A stretch of DNA of 64,000 nt from assembly GCA_022828595.1 (NCBI GenBank), contig JAKGHH010000001.1, forward strand, positions 211,743,848 to 211,807,847, in the 5' to 3' direction. The notes below the pieces were generated by a model that was not told the origin of the DNA, did no database searches, and saw nothing but the letters and a program-made list of their open reading frames with translations. Shown here piece after piece: positions 53,841-64,000 of the stretch. Position numbers and translations under genes: made by a program. This DNA comes from Nelumbo lutea. Taxonomy: Eukaryota > Streptophyta > Magnoliopsida > Proteales > Nelumbonaceae. Every line of letters begins with the position of its first letter. Within the stretch, counting starts at the first letter, position 1.

Positions 53841-55512
53841 CTCTATTTTGATCCCTAGCTCGGGTTGTCGTCACATCCATGGTTTGGATAGTTTTGGGTG
53901 GTGTTTGACATCGATATTGTTGTTCCAAAAAACGGTGACACATCAATGTCACATTGGAAAAAATCGGTGCTCCAGAAAATGGTAACATGTTTGGAACCAT
54001 TTTTCCATAAAAATAGTGCTCCAAACCACGCCTTGGAAATCGAGGAGTGGTCTGGGAAAACACCAAATTTGACGTTTTCTCAATTTAGAGCTCGTTGCTG
54101 CCAACGAGGACATGATGTGGCAGTGACGTGAACTTCCTATAATGGGTACTAGTGCTGAAAACAGATATGGATCATTGACACCAAACAAAAGGTATTGTTG
54201 TTGCACTAAGAAATGTCCTACCTGCTAGCAGCGTTTCCAAACAAAAAAAAAACACCATTTTCTTAGAAAACAGTACTTTCAACCCACACATATACAGCAT
54301 CAATGCCAAACATATACTTGATTGTTGTTCACAGCTGCACTATAATCTTGTTGGTGAGAGGCCAATTTTAGGGTTTACTAAATTGTTGACTCCGATATTC
54401 AACCAATTCATTTGCATAAAAGTGTGGTCTCCTTTATTTTTTGTACAAAGAAAATAGTGTGTTTGTTTCCTTAAATTCTGTCGCACGTCTTAGCTAGACT
54501 AAAACAAAAACTCCACTTTTGTTTCTAGTATGCATGGTTGATTGCATCAAACCATGAAACTCCTAAAATGCTAGATGGAGCGATTGGCCTAGAGAGAGGT
54601 TGGAGATCTATGTGTAGCTCTAGAACTTTCGAATAGAAGAAGTAGACTTCCTTATAGAGTATCTCTCAAATTTGAGATTAAAGACAAAGAGGGTAATATT
54701 GGGTTTAAGAAAATATGCGATATCACATGTGTACATATTTTGGCAGAACATTAATGGATGCTAAAGGCAAGGGTAGAGCTAGTTAATTGTCAAAAATAAT
54801 AGAGGTGGTTTACGACAATTGTTAAAAAATTAGGGCATCATAACTTTCTTACCACAAGCTTTGGAATATTATTTTCTGGCACCATAACTTTCTTACCACA
54901 AGCTTTTAATAATATGGATGTGATCTGTCATTACATGCGACTATCTCCAATATAGAAAGAAAGATGCTAATAAACACTAAAAACAAAAGAGGCTTTCTAC
55001 ATATGCATCGTCTAAAACAACAATTTTTATCAATTGTAGCAAAAAAATAGACTTCATAGAAGACAAAATGTGAAGCACCATAAAGATCAATTAGCGAGGC
55101 TTTGGGCCGATACAATAAGAATTGCTTATGATAAGAGATAAAAGTAAGAATCCACTTATCTAATATATATAGTCGATCCACTAAGGTATTGAGTAGCAGT
55201 GAACCACCAGATCCCGAAGAAACTTTCTATTTTATGGAGGAAAGTCTTTCAAAGATTCTATGTGAATTTTTGATGTTGATGGAACACCAAAAGGATTGAA
55301 TGCTCAATCGTATGATGTAGGAAACTCTCTTGTACAATTTTAAGAGAATGAATTGACCCAACTATTCTGATTGGGAGAACAGGCCATTCAATAGGGAGAT
55401 TCTGATGTGTTGTGGTGCCCTAGCAGGCGCCTTCACTTGCTACCAAGAAGCAATGGCGCCAATTGAAAGCCAAAGCAATAAGTGAGAAAAAAGCAAAGAT
55501 GATCATTGATGC
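53841..55512. other. Intergenic, nothing recognised
   Basis: A short tandem duplication around cataactttcttaccacaagc (54839 and 54882). The words ggtgtttgaca and gacaccaaacaa (about 53900 and 54178) may be ends of an old repeat. No gene is seen. Confidence 0.35.
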
Positions 55513-55967
55513 TAGGGTTGGATTCAAGCTGAGCCGAGCTGAATAGTATCGAGCTCGAGCTCGGTTTGAGCCAAAACCTTGAGCTCGAACTCGTTTCGAG
55601 TCAAGAGTTCATAAGTTCGACCTCGGCTCGGCTTGGCTCATTTTATATTTTATAAATATTTTACTATAAACATATTTAGAAAAAATATTTTATAAAAATA
55701 AAAATTATATATACAATTTTTTTTATTTTATATTTAAAATTTTAAGAATTATAATAATTAATAATATAATATTATATATATATATATATATATTCGAATC
55801 GGCTCGCGAACCGAGCTCTAGTAGGCTTGAGCTCGGCTCTTTTAATGATCGAGCCATTGAATTGGGCTCAAGCTCGAACTCGAACTCGGTTGAAACCTAG
55901 CCGAGCCAAGCTTTTCACAAACTGAGGTCGAACAACTCGTGAAAAGCTTGACTCGTTGCCACCCCTA
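55513..55967. mobile_element. hAT-type MITE with AT core
   Basis: The left end tagggttgga and right end tgccacccct(a) are imperfect inverted repeats. Adjoining gagctcgag/ctcgagctc words appear in both halves around an AT-rich core with (ta)n at 55768-55792. The possible 8-bp duplication attgatgc (55505-55512) versus gttgccgc (55968-55975) matches at 5 of 8, which is weak. Confidence 0.6.
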
Positions 55968-55989
55968 GTTGCCGCACAAAAGTTGTTGT

Positions 55990-56290
55990 GCATTAGCCCC
56001 TATGAGAGTAAGGCCTTTTCTTGTTGCATAGGCTTGATTTGCATGCTTGAGCAAAGCTTTAGCTATACTTTTTATCTGGATCACAAGATTCTCCTTTAAT
56101 AATCATGCACATGTTCATCTACCTTAAGCCTCAATTCATCCAATAGTTCAACTTGTGCTAACAAGGCTTGTCATCACTTATCTATTGGGAGGTCTTTATC
56201 GAGTTGTACCCTTAAAGATGGAATCTGAATTTCATATGGGACGATGGCCTCCATCACATAGCACAACTGTTTTCTTGTAGGGCGTGCTAT
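55990..56290 (-). pseudogene. Ty3/gypsy integrase C-terminal fragment
   Basis: On minus one frame reads MEAIVPYEIQIPSLRVQLDK, DLPIDK, a stop, then QALLAQVELLDELRLKVDEH. The words [VM]EA-[IV]-x-P-[YF]-E-I-x-I-P-S-L-R and LDE-x-R-x-x-A are characteristic of the end of integrase in Tat/Athila-type plant gypsy elements. It is followed by decayed sequence. No LTR or other gypsy domain adjoins it. Confidence 0.6.
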
Positions 56291-56895
56291 AAATTAAAAG
56301 TACAAAAATAATTGGGCATATCTTGTGGAGCTAAAGTTCTCATGCCTTTGAATTTGAAGTTGGAACATGAAAGTTAATGATCAAACAAGTTCTATGGATG
56401 TGATATAACCTGCAATTTCTTATTCCAAAAGGGAAAAATCAATTAGTACTCAAGGAAGAGAAACTAAAAATTTGTCAAATAGGAAAAAAAAACAAATGAA
56501 GTTCTTAAATCAATTTTGAACCCAATCCATAGTCATTGATAATCCAAACTCCAAATTCTAAAGATAATACAACAAAAAGGTTCCTAACAACACAATAGAA
56601 TAATATATAAATTCAAGGGTTCGACTATGAGAGTACAAAGGCATGATAACAAAAGAACTTGTAACCAATCAACCGATATCATAACAGTGCTAACCAATAA
56701 GGTGGTATTTATTTATCAAAATTCATGGGGGGTTTTTGATTAATCAGACCTATTTCAGTATCATGTCTTTTTGATAGTATATATTTTTCCTAAATTCAAT
56801 CACAAGTTCACAATATCAAAGTTTCTCTCATAATCAACTTGATTCCTAAGGTAATTGGGTTTCATTTTCATCATTCATTCATTCCCGTTATACAT
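56291..56895. other. Intergenic, nothing recognised
   Basis: AT-rich, without a recognisable gene or element. Confidence 0.35.
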
Positions 56896-57919
56896 TGTTG
56901 AGAATATGTATTGTGAATAAGGGCTTTTTGGTCTTTTAATGTAACCATAATCAACATTGAGCACCTATTCAAGGGTATTTATGTAACTTTTTCTAATTAG
57001 TATAAATAATTCTTTTTAGGGTGTGAATACTCTTCCTCCTCCTCCTCCTCCTCCTCCTTCTTCTTCTTCTTCATTCTTTTTGGTTACTTCACAACTTGGT
57101 ATTGGAGTAGGAAAGGATCTTGGAAGAGTTTTCTTTGTCGACCCCCAAACCCAAGAAGACCTACTAATGTCAAACTATTGCCAGATGACATAAATAGTCC
57201 ATACAAGTGCCACAACAACCCTTGAAACTAGTTCAATTTTGTTCATCCTAATTTTATGGAGTTTTTTGTATGATTATCATCGTCATTTGATGCTTCCGTA
57301 ATTCTACCATATTTTCAATAAAAGAATACAAGCTCAATGTTTGCATTTTTTCCTTCCCTTCCAAGAGTGGTACATGCTTGAGATCTGTTACTCCCAAGTC
57401 ACTTTACTTTTCTAGAGTTATGGGAAGTAGTTTTAAATTTTTCTGAGCCCTATTTAATTGTTGGGAAATGTTATTCTCCACTTTTATTGTTGTCAGCTTC
57501 AGTTTTTCCTCCTTTTGGCTTCTGTGTGTTCTCTGTTTTAGTAGGTCTACTATGTGTTAGTTGGATGTTGGAGTGTTTTAGGGTTGCTTGTCCAAGACAA
57601 ATGGAATCATCTAAGGAAGTACAAACCATTGTCTGGGGTGCTCCTAGGCAATGCTATTACTTCTAATGGTATGATAACCATTATAAAACTTGATGGAACC
57701 AATTTTTTAGAGTACGTGTTCCCAATCTTCTAAAGTTACCATCTAAGGAAGACGTAAGCTAGGATTCATTACAAGAAAGGAAGTGAAACCAAAATCTGAT
57801 GACCTCAAATTTGCCAAGTGGGAATAAGATAATTCATTGGTTATGTCATAGTTGGTCAGTTTGATGCAATCACATATTGCTTGTAATTACATGTTTCTCT
57901 CTACTGCCAAGGATATTTG

Positions 57920-58121
57920 CAAGGTTCAAATATCAATACGCCCAATATGTCGGTAGAAACGTATCGGGCAGTATCAATAGTTTTTTTAGTTTTTTTTTCA
58001 AATCCGATTCAAAGGGGTCAGTTTAAGGTCCATCCACCCCCTAAACCGGTCAAAACCCCGAGACACCCTCTGTAGGGGCATATCGAGAAGCTTTTGATAT
58101 GCATTGATACTTTGAACCTTG
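57920..58121. mobile_element. hAT-type MITE with perfect 8-bp duplication
   Basis: The ends are caaggttcaaa and tttgaaccttg, a perfect inverted repeat, with gatatttg on both sides (57912-57919 and 58122-58129). At 202 bp it is inserted within the gag remnant of copia E, between AKDI-like and WGHI-like codons. Confidence 0.85.
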
Positions 58122-58417
58122 GATATTTGGGGTCATATATTGTTACATATTCCTAGGCAAGAAACACAACTCAGATCTACCAACATCAAAGAGAAACTTG
58201 CAATATGTGTCAAGGGGAGATGATAGTAGCTATGTACTTCTCTTCCTTACAATCTCTATAAGAACTAAGAAGAACTTAATAGCCATCTAAAGGCCTTGTA
58301 ATGGAAGAATATTGAGGGTCGTGAATAGTATAGAAAATATGTTGAGAAGAATAGAGTTTTTTTTTTCTTGTCAAGCTTGAATGCAAAGTATGAATTTACC
58401 CAACAACACATCTTGAT

Positions 58418-58959
58418 TAGGGGTGATCATTTCAGCCCAGCCCAGAAGCCCAGCCTAGAAATTCTAGGCTTGGGCTTGGGTTTTGTGTTTAGGCCCGGCT
58501 CGAGCCTGAGCCTATTAGGCCCGCAAAATTTAGGGTCGGGCTTGGGCTTAATACTTCAAGCCCGGCCCGGTCCCGGCCCGACCAGCATATATTTAAACTT
58601 ACACATTTTGTGTATAATTATACATATGTATACAAGTTATTTTATATTATATTATATATTTTATATATAAATATTATAGCGTAACATGTATAATTTATAT
58701 TATATGTAATATTTTATATTATATGATTTATAAAATAAGTTTATATGCATGTTATGTCATTTAATATAAAATATTATAGATATGTAATGTTTTATATATA
58801 TGAAAGACATTGGCCCAGAATCAGGCTCAACTCGAGCTCGTGTAGACCTGGGCTAGGGCTTATGTTTCAAGCCCGGAACCCTGGGTCGGGTCGGGCCCAG
58901 GCTTAAGCTATAGCCCTTATCATAAGTGCAAAGCCCGGCCCGGCCCACGATCACCCCTA
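58418..58959. mobile_element. hAT-type MITE, 542 bp
   Basis: The ends taggggtgatca and tgatcaccccta (written cgatcaccccta at right) are inverted, with GC-rich agcccggcc/ggcccggc words inside and an AT-rich core. The flanking 8 bp are atcttgat (58410-58417) and atgttgac (58960-58967), matching at 6 of 8. It splits the gag remnant of copia E. Confidence 0.78.
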
Positions 58960-59070
58960 ATGTTGACTATGGATATTGTTTTTCTTATCACAACATACTC
59001 CTTGATGCAAAGAAAGGAGAGTAGGAGAGTTGCCAAGATGAAAAATGTAGTTATTGAACTTTTTGGTTAA

Positions 59071-59436
59071 ATGTCCTCTAAATCTAAGCAAAGTGTGAAT
59101 AGATTGAATTGGTCATAATATCATGCAACTGAGATATACTTTAATCTCTCTTTAAAATTATTTGAAGATTTGGATTGACCTGCCAATGTTATATATAATG
59201 CTCTTCATAAGAGGATCAATACTGTGGAAAAAAAATTTCATTTCTATATAACCACACATGCCACAAAGTATAAACCAAAAAAATAAATAAACCATTAATT
59301 GAAATTTTCATTTCCACTTAATTAATTAAGAGAAAGTTTAAAGTACTTGAGAACCAAGTATTAAAAGTTTGATCATTATCAATTAAATATTTAGATTTAC
59401 CTATAAAATGCTTGGTTCTATAGTACTTTTAAAGGA
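59071..59436. other. Intergenic, nothing recognised
   Basis: AT-rich, non-coding. It may include the end of the copia E remnant, but no codon wording is clear. Confidence 0.35.
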
Positions 59437-59786
59437 AAATTATAGACAAATACCTTATACTTTGGAGGTAGTGACACTTAAGCCTTAAGGACTTTGGCTT
59501 ACAAGTGCAAGATTTAGTACAAGGGAAATATATATTCAAGTGCACCTTGAAATATTATAAAATCCCAAAAGTGCAGCACTCTCCAACCTTTTCCCACAAG
59601 TGGTTGAGCTTCATCTCTCTCTCTAGAACTTAAGGCAAAGATAGTTGTTTTATTCTATAGGCATATTGTTTTCTTGTACTTCAATTCTTTTCCTTCTAAT
59701 ATCCACTCATTGAAAATTAAATGAGCCCTTTCATAATAATAAACCCATTAAAGTTCAAAAGGGTGTAAACGTTTTATGATAACAAG

Positions 59787-61020
59787 TAGACCTGTTCATG
59801 GGCCGGGTACACCAATGGCCTGGCTCGGCCCAACTATGGTTGGGCTTGGACATATTATTAGGCCAGTGGGCCCAGGCTCAGGCCATATTATTTAAGCTCG
59901 ACATAATTTCGGGCTAGGCTCGGGAATTTAACAAAAAGCCTGGCCCAACATTAATTTAAATAATAAAAATATTAATAATATACATGTATTTATACTTTTT
60001 TTCTAACCCTAGCCATCTCTTTTTCATTCATAGTCAACACTCTTCAACTCTCTATTTTGTAATTTGCACAACTGTTACGGTTCAAAACAGGCTTAGCCTT
60101 GCCTACGCTTGGCAGGCTTACGTTGGGGACATGCCCGTCATTTTCGCCTGTAAGACTTTTGGGAGAACTGATGTCATCTTCAGGCAGACCACCGAAAGCT
60201 TAACGTACTCCTTGAGGAGGGGTGGTCGACCTCCTTGGGTGCCTAACCTTGGCACTCTTAGACCATCATCCCCTTGCGGGGCGGCCCTGGTTAATGGCTA
60301 GCATGGCTACCAGGGTTCCTCATGGGCGCACACTAGCTCATGGGGACAGTGTTGGACCGGCACTGCGCTGCCGACACTCAAGGGAGGCTTGGCACGCGGG
60401 CCTGGCTCAAGCATGTCCCTACACCTCGCCAGCCCCTTGCCCAAGCTGATTGAGCTATCCCGTTGCCCCTAGCGCACGGGTGGGTTCCGACCCAAGCGGT
60501 TGCCTATCATCATGGCACACAGGTGCCTGTCATCCTCGGCATACAGGAGACCCTACACATCGGTGCCAAGTCACCTCATCGGCGCATGGTCGCCTTCCAT
60601 GATGGTTGTCCCCCTTTAGCACGTAAGCGGCGCCTCCCATGGACCGGTCTGAGCCAGAAGAGTGCCCCGGCCATTGGACTTGAGGTCATGATCCAGTGCT
60701 ACTGACTTTGGTGGAGCCATCCCAGCGGGCAACTCCTAGCCTCTAAGCGCACAAAGGCTTGTCCTGGCCTGCCTTGGCCAGGACGCCGCACGGGTTTCTT
60801 CCGCTGTAGAATTACCCCCGTGACACAACGGCAGCCACCAACATCATCCACAGGCGGCAACCAGCAAGGCAACGACGACATCCACCTCTGCGCTTTGAGT
60901 ACCCAAAGCAATCAACGTCACCACTCTCTCCTCTTCTTTTCTCTCTATTCCATCCCCTTCCACAACAGTGATCAACGACATCAAGAGGCAACAACCAGCG
61001 ACAACTTGCCATAGGGTCTC

Positions 61021-61057
<37 letters not shown>

Positions 61058-61689
61058 ATTCCATCCCCTTCCACAATAGTGATTGGCGACATCAAGAGGT
61101 AGTAACCAACGGCAACTCACCATTGGGTTCTCCCCTGTCTCTCTCATTCACCGACCCATATTTGTTTAATGTTAATGGGTTTGCTTGCATCATATCCAAT
61201 CGATGGTTAAAGTATATAAGCTCCGCCCATGGGGATTCTTCCAACAAGTGTTTCTTTTTGTCTAATTTCTTATTAGAAATTTAGAATCAAAGCATGCAGT
61301 ATGCTCAACAATACCAAATACAAAATGGAAATTACAATATTTATTATAAAAAAAAAAAGTACTATAGAAGAATTTTGCCTAAGTCATTTAGCTCATAAGG
61401 ATTTGCCTTTTTATTGTCAATCACTACTCATTTTGGCTTTTTGTTTCAATTCCATCCAAACCAGAGGTTGTTTACTGTTAGCTCTCTCCTTTTCTCATTT
61501 TTATGCAATAGGGATTATGATCGATAACTCTCTTAGGTGAAGATTCAGGCTTTTATGAGAACCGAGCTCGAGCTCAAGATCCAAGCCCAAAGGTCGGGTT
61601 AGGCTTGGGCTCGGGCCTAAATATATCATGTTGATAACAAATAAAAGCCTGGCCTGAGCCCAATCTAGCCCGACCTATGAACAGGTGTA
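59787..61689. mobile_element. hAT-type element, middle layer of the nest
   Basis: The left end tagacctgttcatgggccggg is mirrored by the right end (cccgacctatgaacaggtgta on plus). The flanking 8 bp are ataacaag (59779-59786) and gtaataag (61690-61697), matching at 6 of 8. Without the inner solo LTR it is about 1.15 kb and non-coding, with a long (ct)n run at 61017-61058 and a repeated ctattccatccccttccaca block (60943 and 61057). Confidence 0.75.
60073..60825. mobile_element. Solo LTR, 753 bp, GC-rich, inner layer of the nest
   Basis: It begins tgttacgg and ends ccgtgaca, which are inverted and have the canonical TG...CA. caac stands on both sides (60069-60072, 60826-60829). The sequence is markedly more GC-rich than its surroundings. 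The open frames in it (such as 60222-60449 and 60463-60705) overlap on both strands and carry no domain. Plant gypsy LTRs often start TGTTACG-like, but the family is not established. Confidence 0.7.
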
Positions 61690-62122
61690 GTAATAAGACA
61701 TATGTCCCTTGCCATTTGAATAGAACTCAATTACAGTGGTAAAGTAAACCTCTAAAATATGTACAAGTACCTCCTTTTCCCTTCGTCACCGACACCGACT
61801 TGACAAGCTCCTCTCACCAACATTCTTTAGGGAGAACATGAGCTCATGAACTCTGGACCAGGTTTGTCAAATTTTCACTCTTCCTCTCAAAATTGATCTA
61901 TTTTTCTCCAAAATTATCTTTGCAATCTAGCTATTTTCCTTTCTCCAAAGTTGTCACATTGATCTTAAAATAAATTTATCGCCCACCACAACATCAACTA
62001 ACAATGATGGATTGAATGTATATTTATTAAAGTTTAGGTGCTACTAAAATGATGTACTTGAAAATTATATAAAGACCTTAAGTGTCACTATACACAAAGT
62101 ACAGAATACCAATATGTAATTT

Positions 62123-62648
62123 ACACTTTCGATGCATATTATTGTTAAAGAGATTTATTGTAATTTATCTTTTTCTCTGAGAATAGTCTCGTATATAAGA
62201 AAGTTTCATCAATCACATCAGTTTCGAATAGTCAATTTTTCTATACTTTTTGTACATTTTTCTTGCTTAGATTGAATATGTACTAGTTCAATAGTTTATT
62301 CTTTTTAATAGACATATCCACGAATCCTTTCATGGAGTATTTCATTAATATAAAATCAAATTTGGAAGTAAGTAACTAATAAGACCAACTATAACATAGA
62401 TTTGTAGTAATTGATTCATCATCAAATCGAGTTCCAAAACAACCAGCAACAAACCAGAACAAGAATTCTCCGAACACTTGCAACAAAACAAAAATCAACC
62501 AACACCAGAAATTCTTACAGAAGCATTGCATTGACGACATGACAAAGTTCCTTCCCGAAGAAAAAGAGTTGCTGCTAGATGCAGTGTGGCCCAAAAACCT
62601 ACCAACACGGAAAACAAGTTGAAAACAGGAAAAAAATCCTTCAAACTT
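62123..62648 (-). other. 3' flank and presumed 3' UTR of the B3-domain gene
   Basis: This lies downstream of the stop at 62649-62651 on the minus strand. No other gene is recognised. The minus frames at 62376-62719 overlap the B3 exon in another frame and are shadows. Confidence 0.35.
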
Positions 62649-62915
62649 TCAACTGTTTGGTGGAATGATACGAACATCCATGACCAAACCTTCTGCCTTT
62701 CCAGCAGAATCGAGCTCAAAGATGCATTTGTCTCCTTTCTTTAATTTGTTTTTAGACAAAAAATTGAACCAGCCATGTCCAATAAACAAGCGAGTATAGC
62801 CATACTCCTCACGATTACGTAGTTCCACTGGCCATGACCGTCCCTTACAATCTCTTAGGTTCATGCTGCACCTGCCATATAAGTTATGTGCCATGGCAAA
62901 TTGTTTTGGAATGAC
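62649..62915 (-). CDS. B3-domain protein, last exon (REM-like)
   Basis: The exon opens after an acceptor (tattggatgcag on minus) with VIPKQFAMAHNLYGRCSMNL and ends DVRIIPPNS and TGA. It is most of a B3 DNA-binding domain: I-P-x-x-F-A after the first strand, WPVEL, GYTRLFIGHGWFNF, then LKKGDKCIFEL, the standard B3 closing block. In REM-type transcription factors such an exon is the end of a C-terminal B3 repeat. The expected start of the domain and earlier exons are not found up to 64000. Either a long intron carries them beyond the window or this is a fragment. It has no stop or frameshift. Confidence 0.8.
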   Translation of the reverse strand, partial: VIPKQFAMAHNLYGRCSMNLRDCKGRSWPVELRNREEYGYTRLFIGHGWFNFLSKNKLKKGDKCIFELDSAGKAEGLVMDVRIIPPNS

Positions 62916-62958
62916 CTGCATCCAATACAAGCTTTTCATTCCACATTGTTATTATAAC

Positions 62959-63083
62959 AATGTAAAGACCCGTTCACGGGTCGGGCTTTGGGCTTGGCTT
63001 TATACCGTTTCCGGTTCAGGCTTTTAACCAGGCCCATTTGCATTTTGACATAAGCCCAGCCCGAGCCCAGCCCATGAAACAGG
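62959..63083. repeat. Small hAT-type repeat
   Basis: The left side agacccgttcacgggtcgggc and right side gcccagcccatgaaacagg are roughly inverted and resemble the ends of the element at 59787-61689. It is probably a short deletion derivative, in what would be the intron upstream of the B3 exon. No clear duplication is seen. Confidence 0.5.
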
Positions 63084-64000
63084 ATGAAGGAGTAACGATG
63101 CCACTCCACTCCTAAATTGAGCTGATCTGCTTTAGCCAATTTATGTTTATATTTTAGGCCCATCTGGGACGAATCAGCATTGATTGAGCTGATTTCAGTA
63201 AGCTGTTTTGAAGAACCTACTAAAAATAATCTCACTGGAAAAGTGGAAAGCTACTTTTTTTTGGCTGAATGGCAGTTTATTTGGGCTTTTCACGTTTTTC
63301 ACCAAATATAGCTTTTAGGCTTTCCTTGTGGGAACCACCTTGCAAAGCCAAAAGCTGCTGGCTGCTGCATATATAAAAGCCCTCCCAAAATGTTAGCTTA
63401 GTTACAGCATTTGTATGTTCAGAGAGTATATCTAAACTCAGAATGTATTTGGGGTGAACATTAGGTTAATTTGGTTAAAAACTAAACCAACTAATCTAAA
63501 GCTTTAGAAACTGAATTTCTAATTGGCAAAATTGAACCGAGACTGGATTTAGCTAAAGCCAAAATAACTAAACCAAAATTTTTGGTTAAAGCCAAACTTT
63601 GTTATACACACACAAACACACCAGATAAATTACTTAGATTCGGAAAAGATCCCCTTTCCATGAAGTTGAGTGATGAAAGAAGTTAATCTATCAAAATACC
63701 CATTCAAGAAACTTTTATAAAATGGCAATTGCAACAACAAAAATACAAAAAAAAAGCAAGAAACTTCTATGAAAACCTCTAATTGCAACAAAGATAACAT
63801 GTAATTAATATAAATTACACTGTAAAAATGGAAATAAAAGCATAGGTTTTAAAAACGAACCAGATAGGGGTCTGGTTATCAGTTTGAACAGTCCAATCAT
63901 TCGACCCGAACGGCTGGCCTATTCTGACAAAAAAATAAAAATATTAGAAAATGGTCAAAACCGTCCAAACGATTAACTGGCCAGTTCTACAGTTTGCTGA
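63084..64000. other. Right end of window, repeats only
   Basis: A stretch with recurring ggttaaa/aaccaa words (63465-63600) and a repeat starting near 63847 (ttttaaaaacgaacc), related to 7485-7790, are the only features seen. No exon of the B3 gene is recognised. Confidence 0.4.

Larger units (their letters stand above)
56896..59070 (+). mobile_element. Copia element E, 5' remnant (LTR and gag), with two MITEs inside
   Basis: An LTR-like unit runs from tgttgagaatatg (56896) to about 57096, with tataaataa (57001-57009) and a pyrimidine-rich end. It is followed by tggtattggag, a diverged form of the initiator-Met primer site. From about 57660, decayed gag wording follows: IKLDGTNFLEYVFP, KSDDLKFAKWE, QSHIACNYMFLSTAKDI, FLSSLNAKYEFTQ and ESRRVAKM. 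The gag pieces are separated by the MITEs at 57920-58121 and 58418-58959. No pol is visible, so the element is truncated. Confidence 0.65.
59437..62122. mobile_element. Outer TIR element of a three-layer nest
   Basis: The left end aaattatagacaaatacctt runs on to gtagtgacacttaag. It is mirrored at the right end, where the inverse reads aaattacatattggtattct and runs on to atagtgacacttaag. The imperfect TIRs are about 50 bp long and the span 2.7 kb, of which about 1.9 kb is the inner hAT-type element. No clear target duplication is visible. TIRs of this length would fit a Mutator-like non-autonomous element, but that is inference. Confidence 0.6.

Noticed and set aside
60222..60705. GC-rich open frames of 75-80 codons on the plus strand
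   Set aside because: They lie wholly inside the TG...CA solo LTR at 60073-60825, overlap one another, and show no domain. Their openness follows from GC-rich composition.
60812..61147. Minus-strand frames with long Glu-Arg runs
   Set aside because: They are the translation of the (ct)n microsatellite at 61017-61058 and its flanks.
1..64000. CRISPR arrays, prokaryotic operons, or a defence/toxin system
   Set aside because: Repeats here are transposon ends, microsatellites or tandem duplications. The sequence has plant introns and retroelements, and nothing prokaryotic is visible.

Overview
The window is plant nuclear DNA, AT-rich and dense in transposons. This follows from Ty1/copia elements primed by initiator-Met tRNA, plant L1-type LINE tails, hAT and Tourist-like MITEs, and two plant-specific gene families. 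The species cannot be named from the sequence.

The main host gene was assembled by hand from seven small exons on the minus strand, at 51166 down to 10042. It encodes a 250-residue protein of the plant SANT/Myb-like DUF3755 family. All exons are in frame, joined by GT/AG introns, and none contains a stop. The 753-bp coding sequence is spread over 41.1 kb because its introns hold transposons: copia elements A and B and a split LINE ORF1 in intron 5 (16.3 kb), a gypsy gag scrap and degenerate repeats in intron 4, copia C and a LINE RNase H tail in intron 3 (7.4 kb), another LINE tail in intron 2, and copia D with a 1.9-kb solo LTR inside it in intron 1 (10.5 kb).

Left flank (1-10.0 kb): two decayed LINE C-terminal fragments, one hAT-type MITE, three Tourist-like MITEs with TAA/TTA target duplications, a 196-bp tandem duplication, and several divergent repeat fragments. 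Right flank (51.2-64 kb): the 5' end of the DUF3755 gene, a tRNA-like sequence, a poly(A)-ended retroposed unit, an auxilin-like exon fragment, a gypsy integrase fragment, hAT MITEs, a decayed copia 5' end carrying two MITEs, and a three-layer transposon nest (59.4-62.1 kb). At 62.6-62.9 kb lies the last exon of a B3-domain gene read on the minus strand, whose earlier exons are not visible here.

Copia A, B and D read in the same direction as the host gene and C is antisense. All are disabled. Their stops repeatedly sit where relatives have glutamine codons (CAG to TAG, CAA to TAA), and two such stops are shared at the same sites by A and B. I found no CRISPR array, operon or novel defence-type system. 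The notable objects are the transposon-expanded gene, the shared retroelement stops and the deep nesting.
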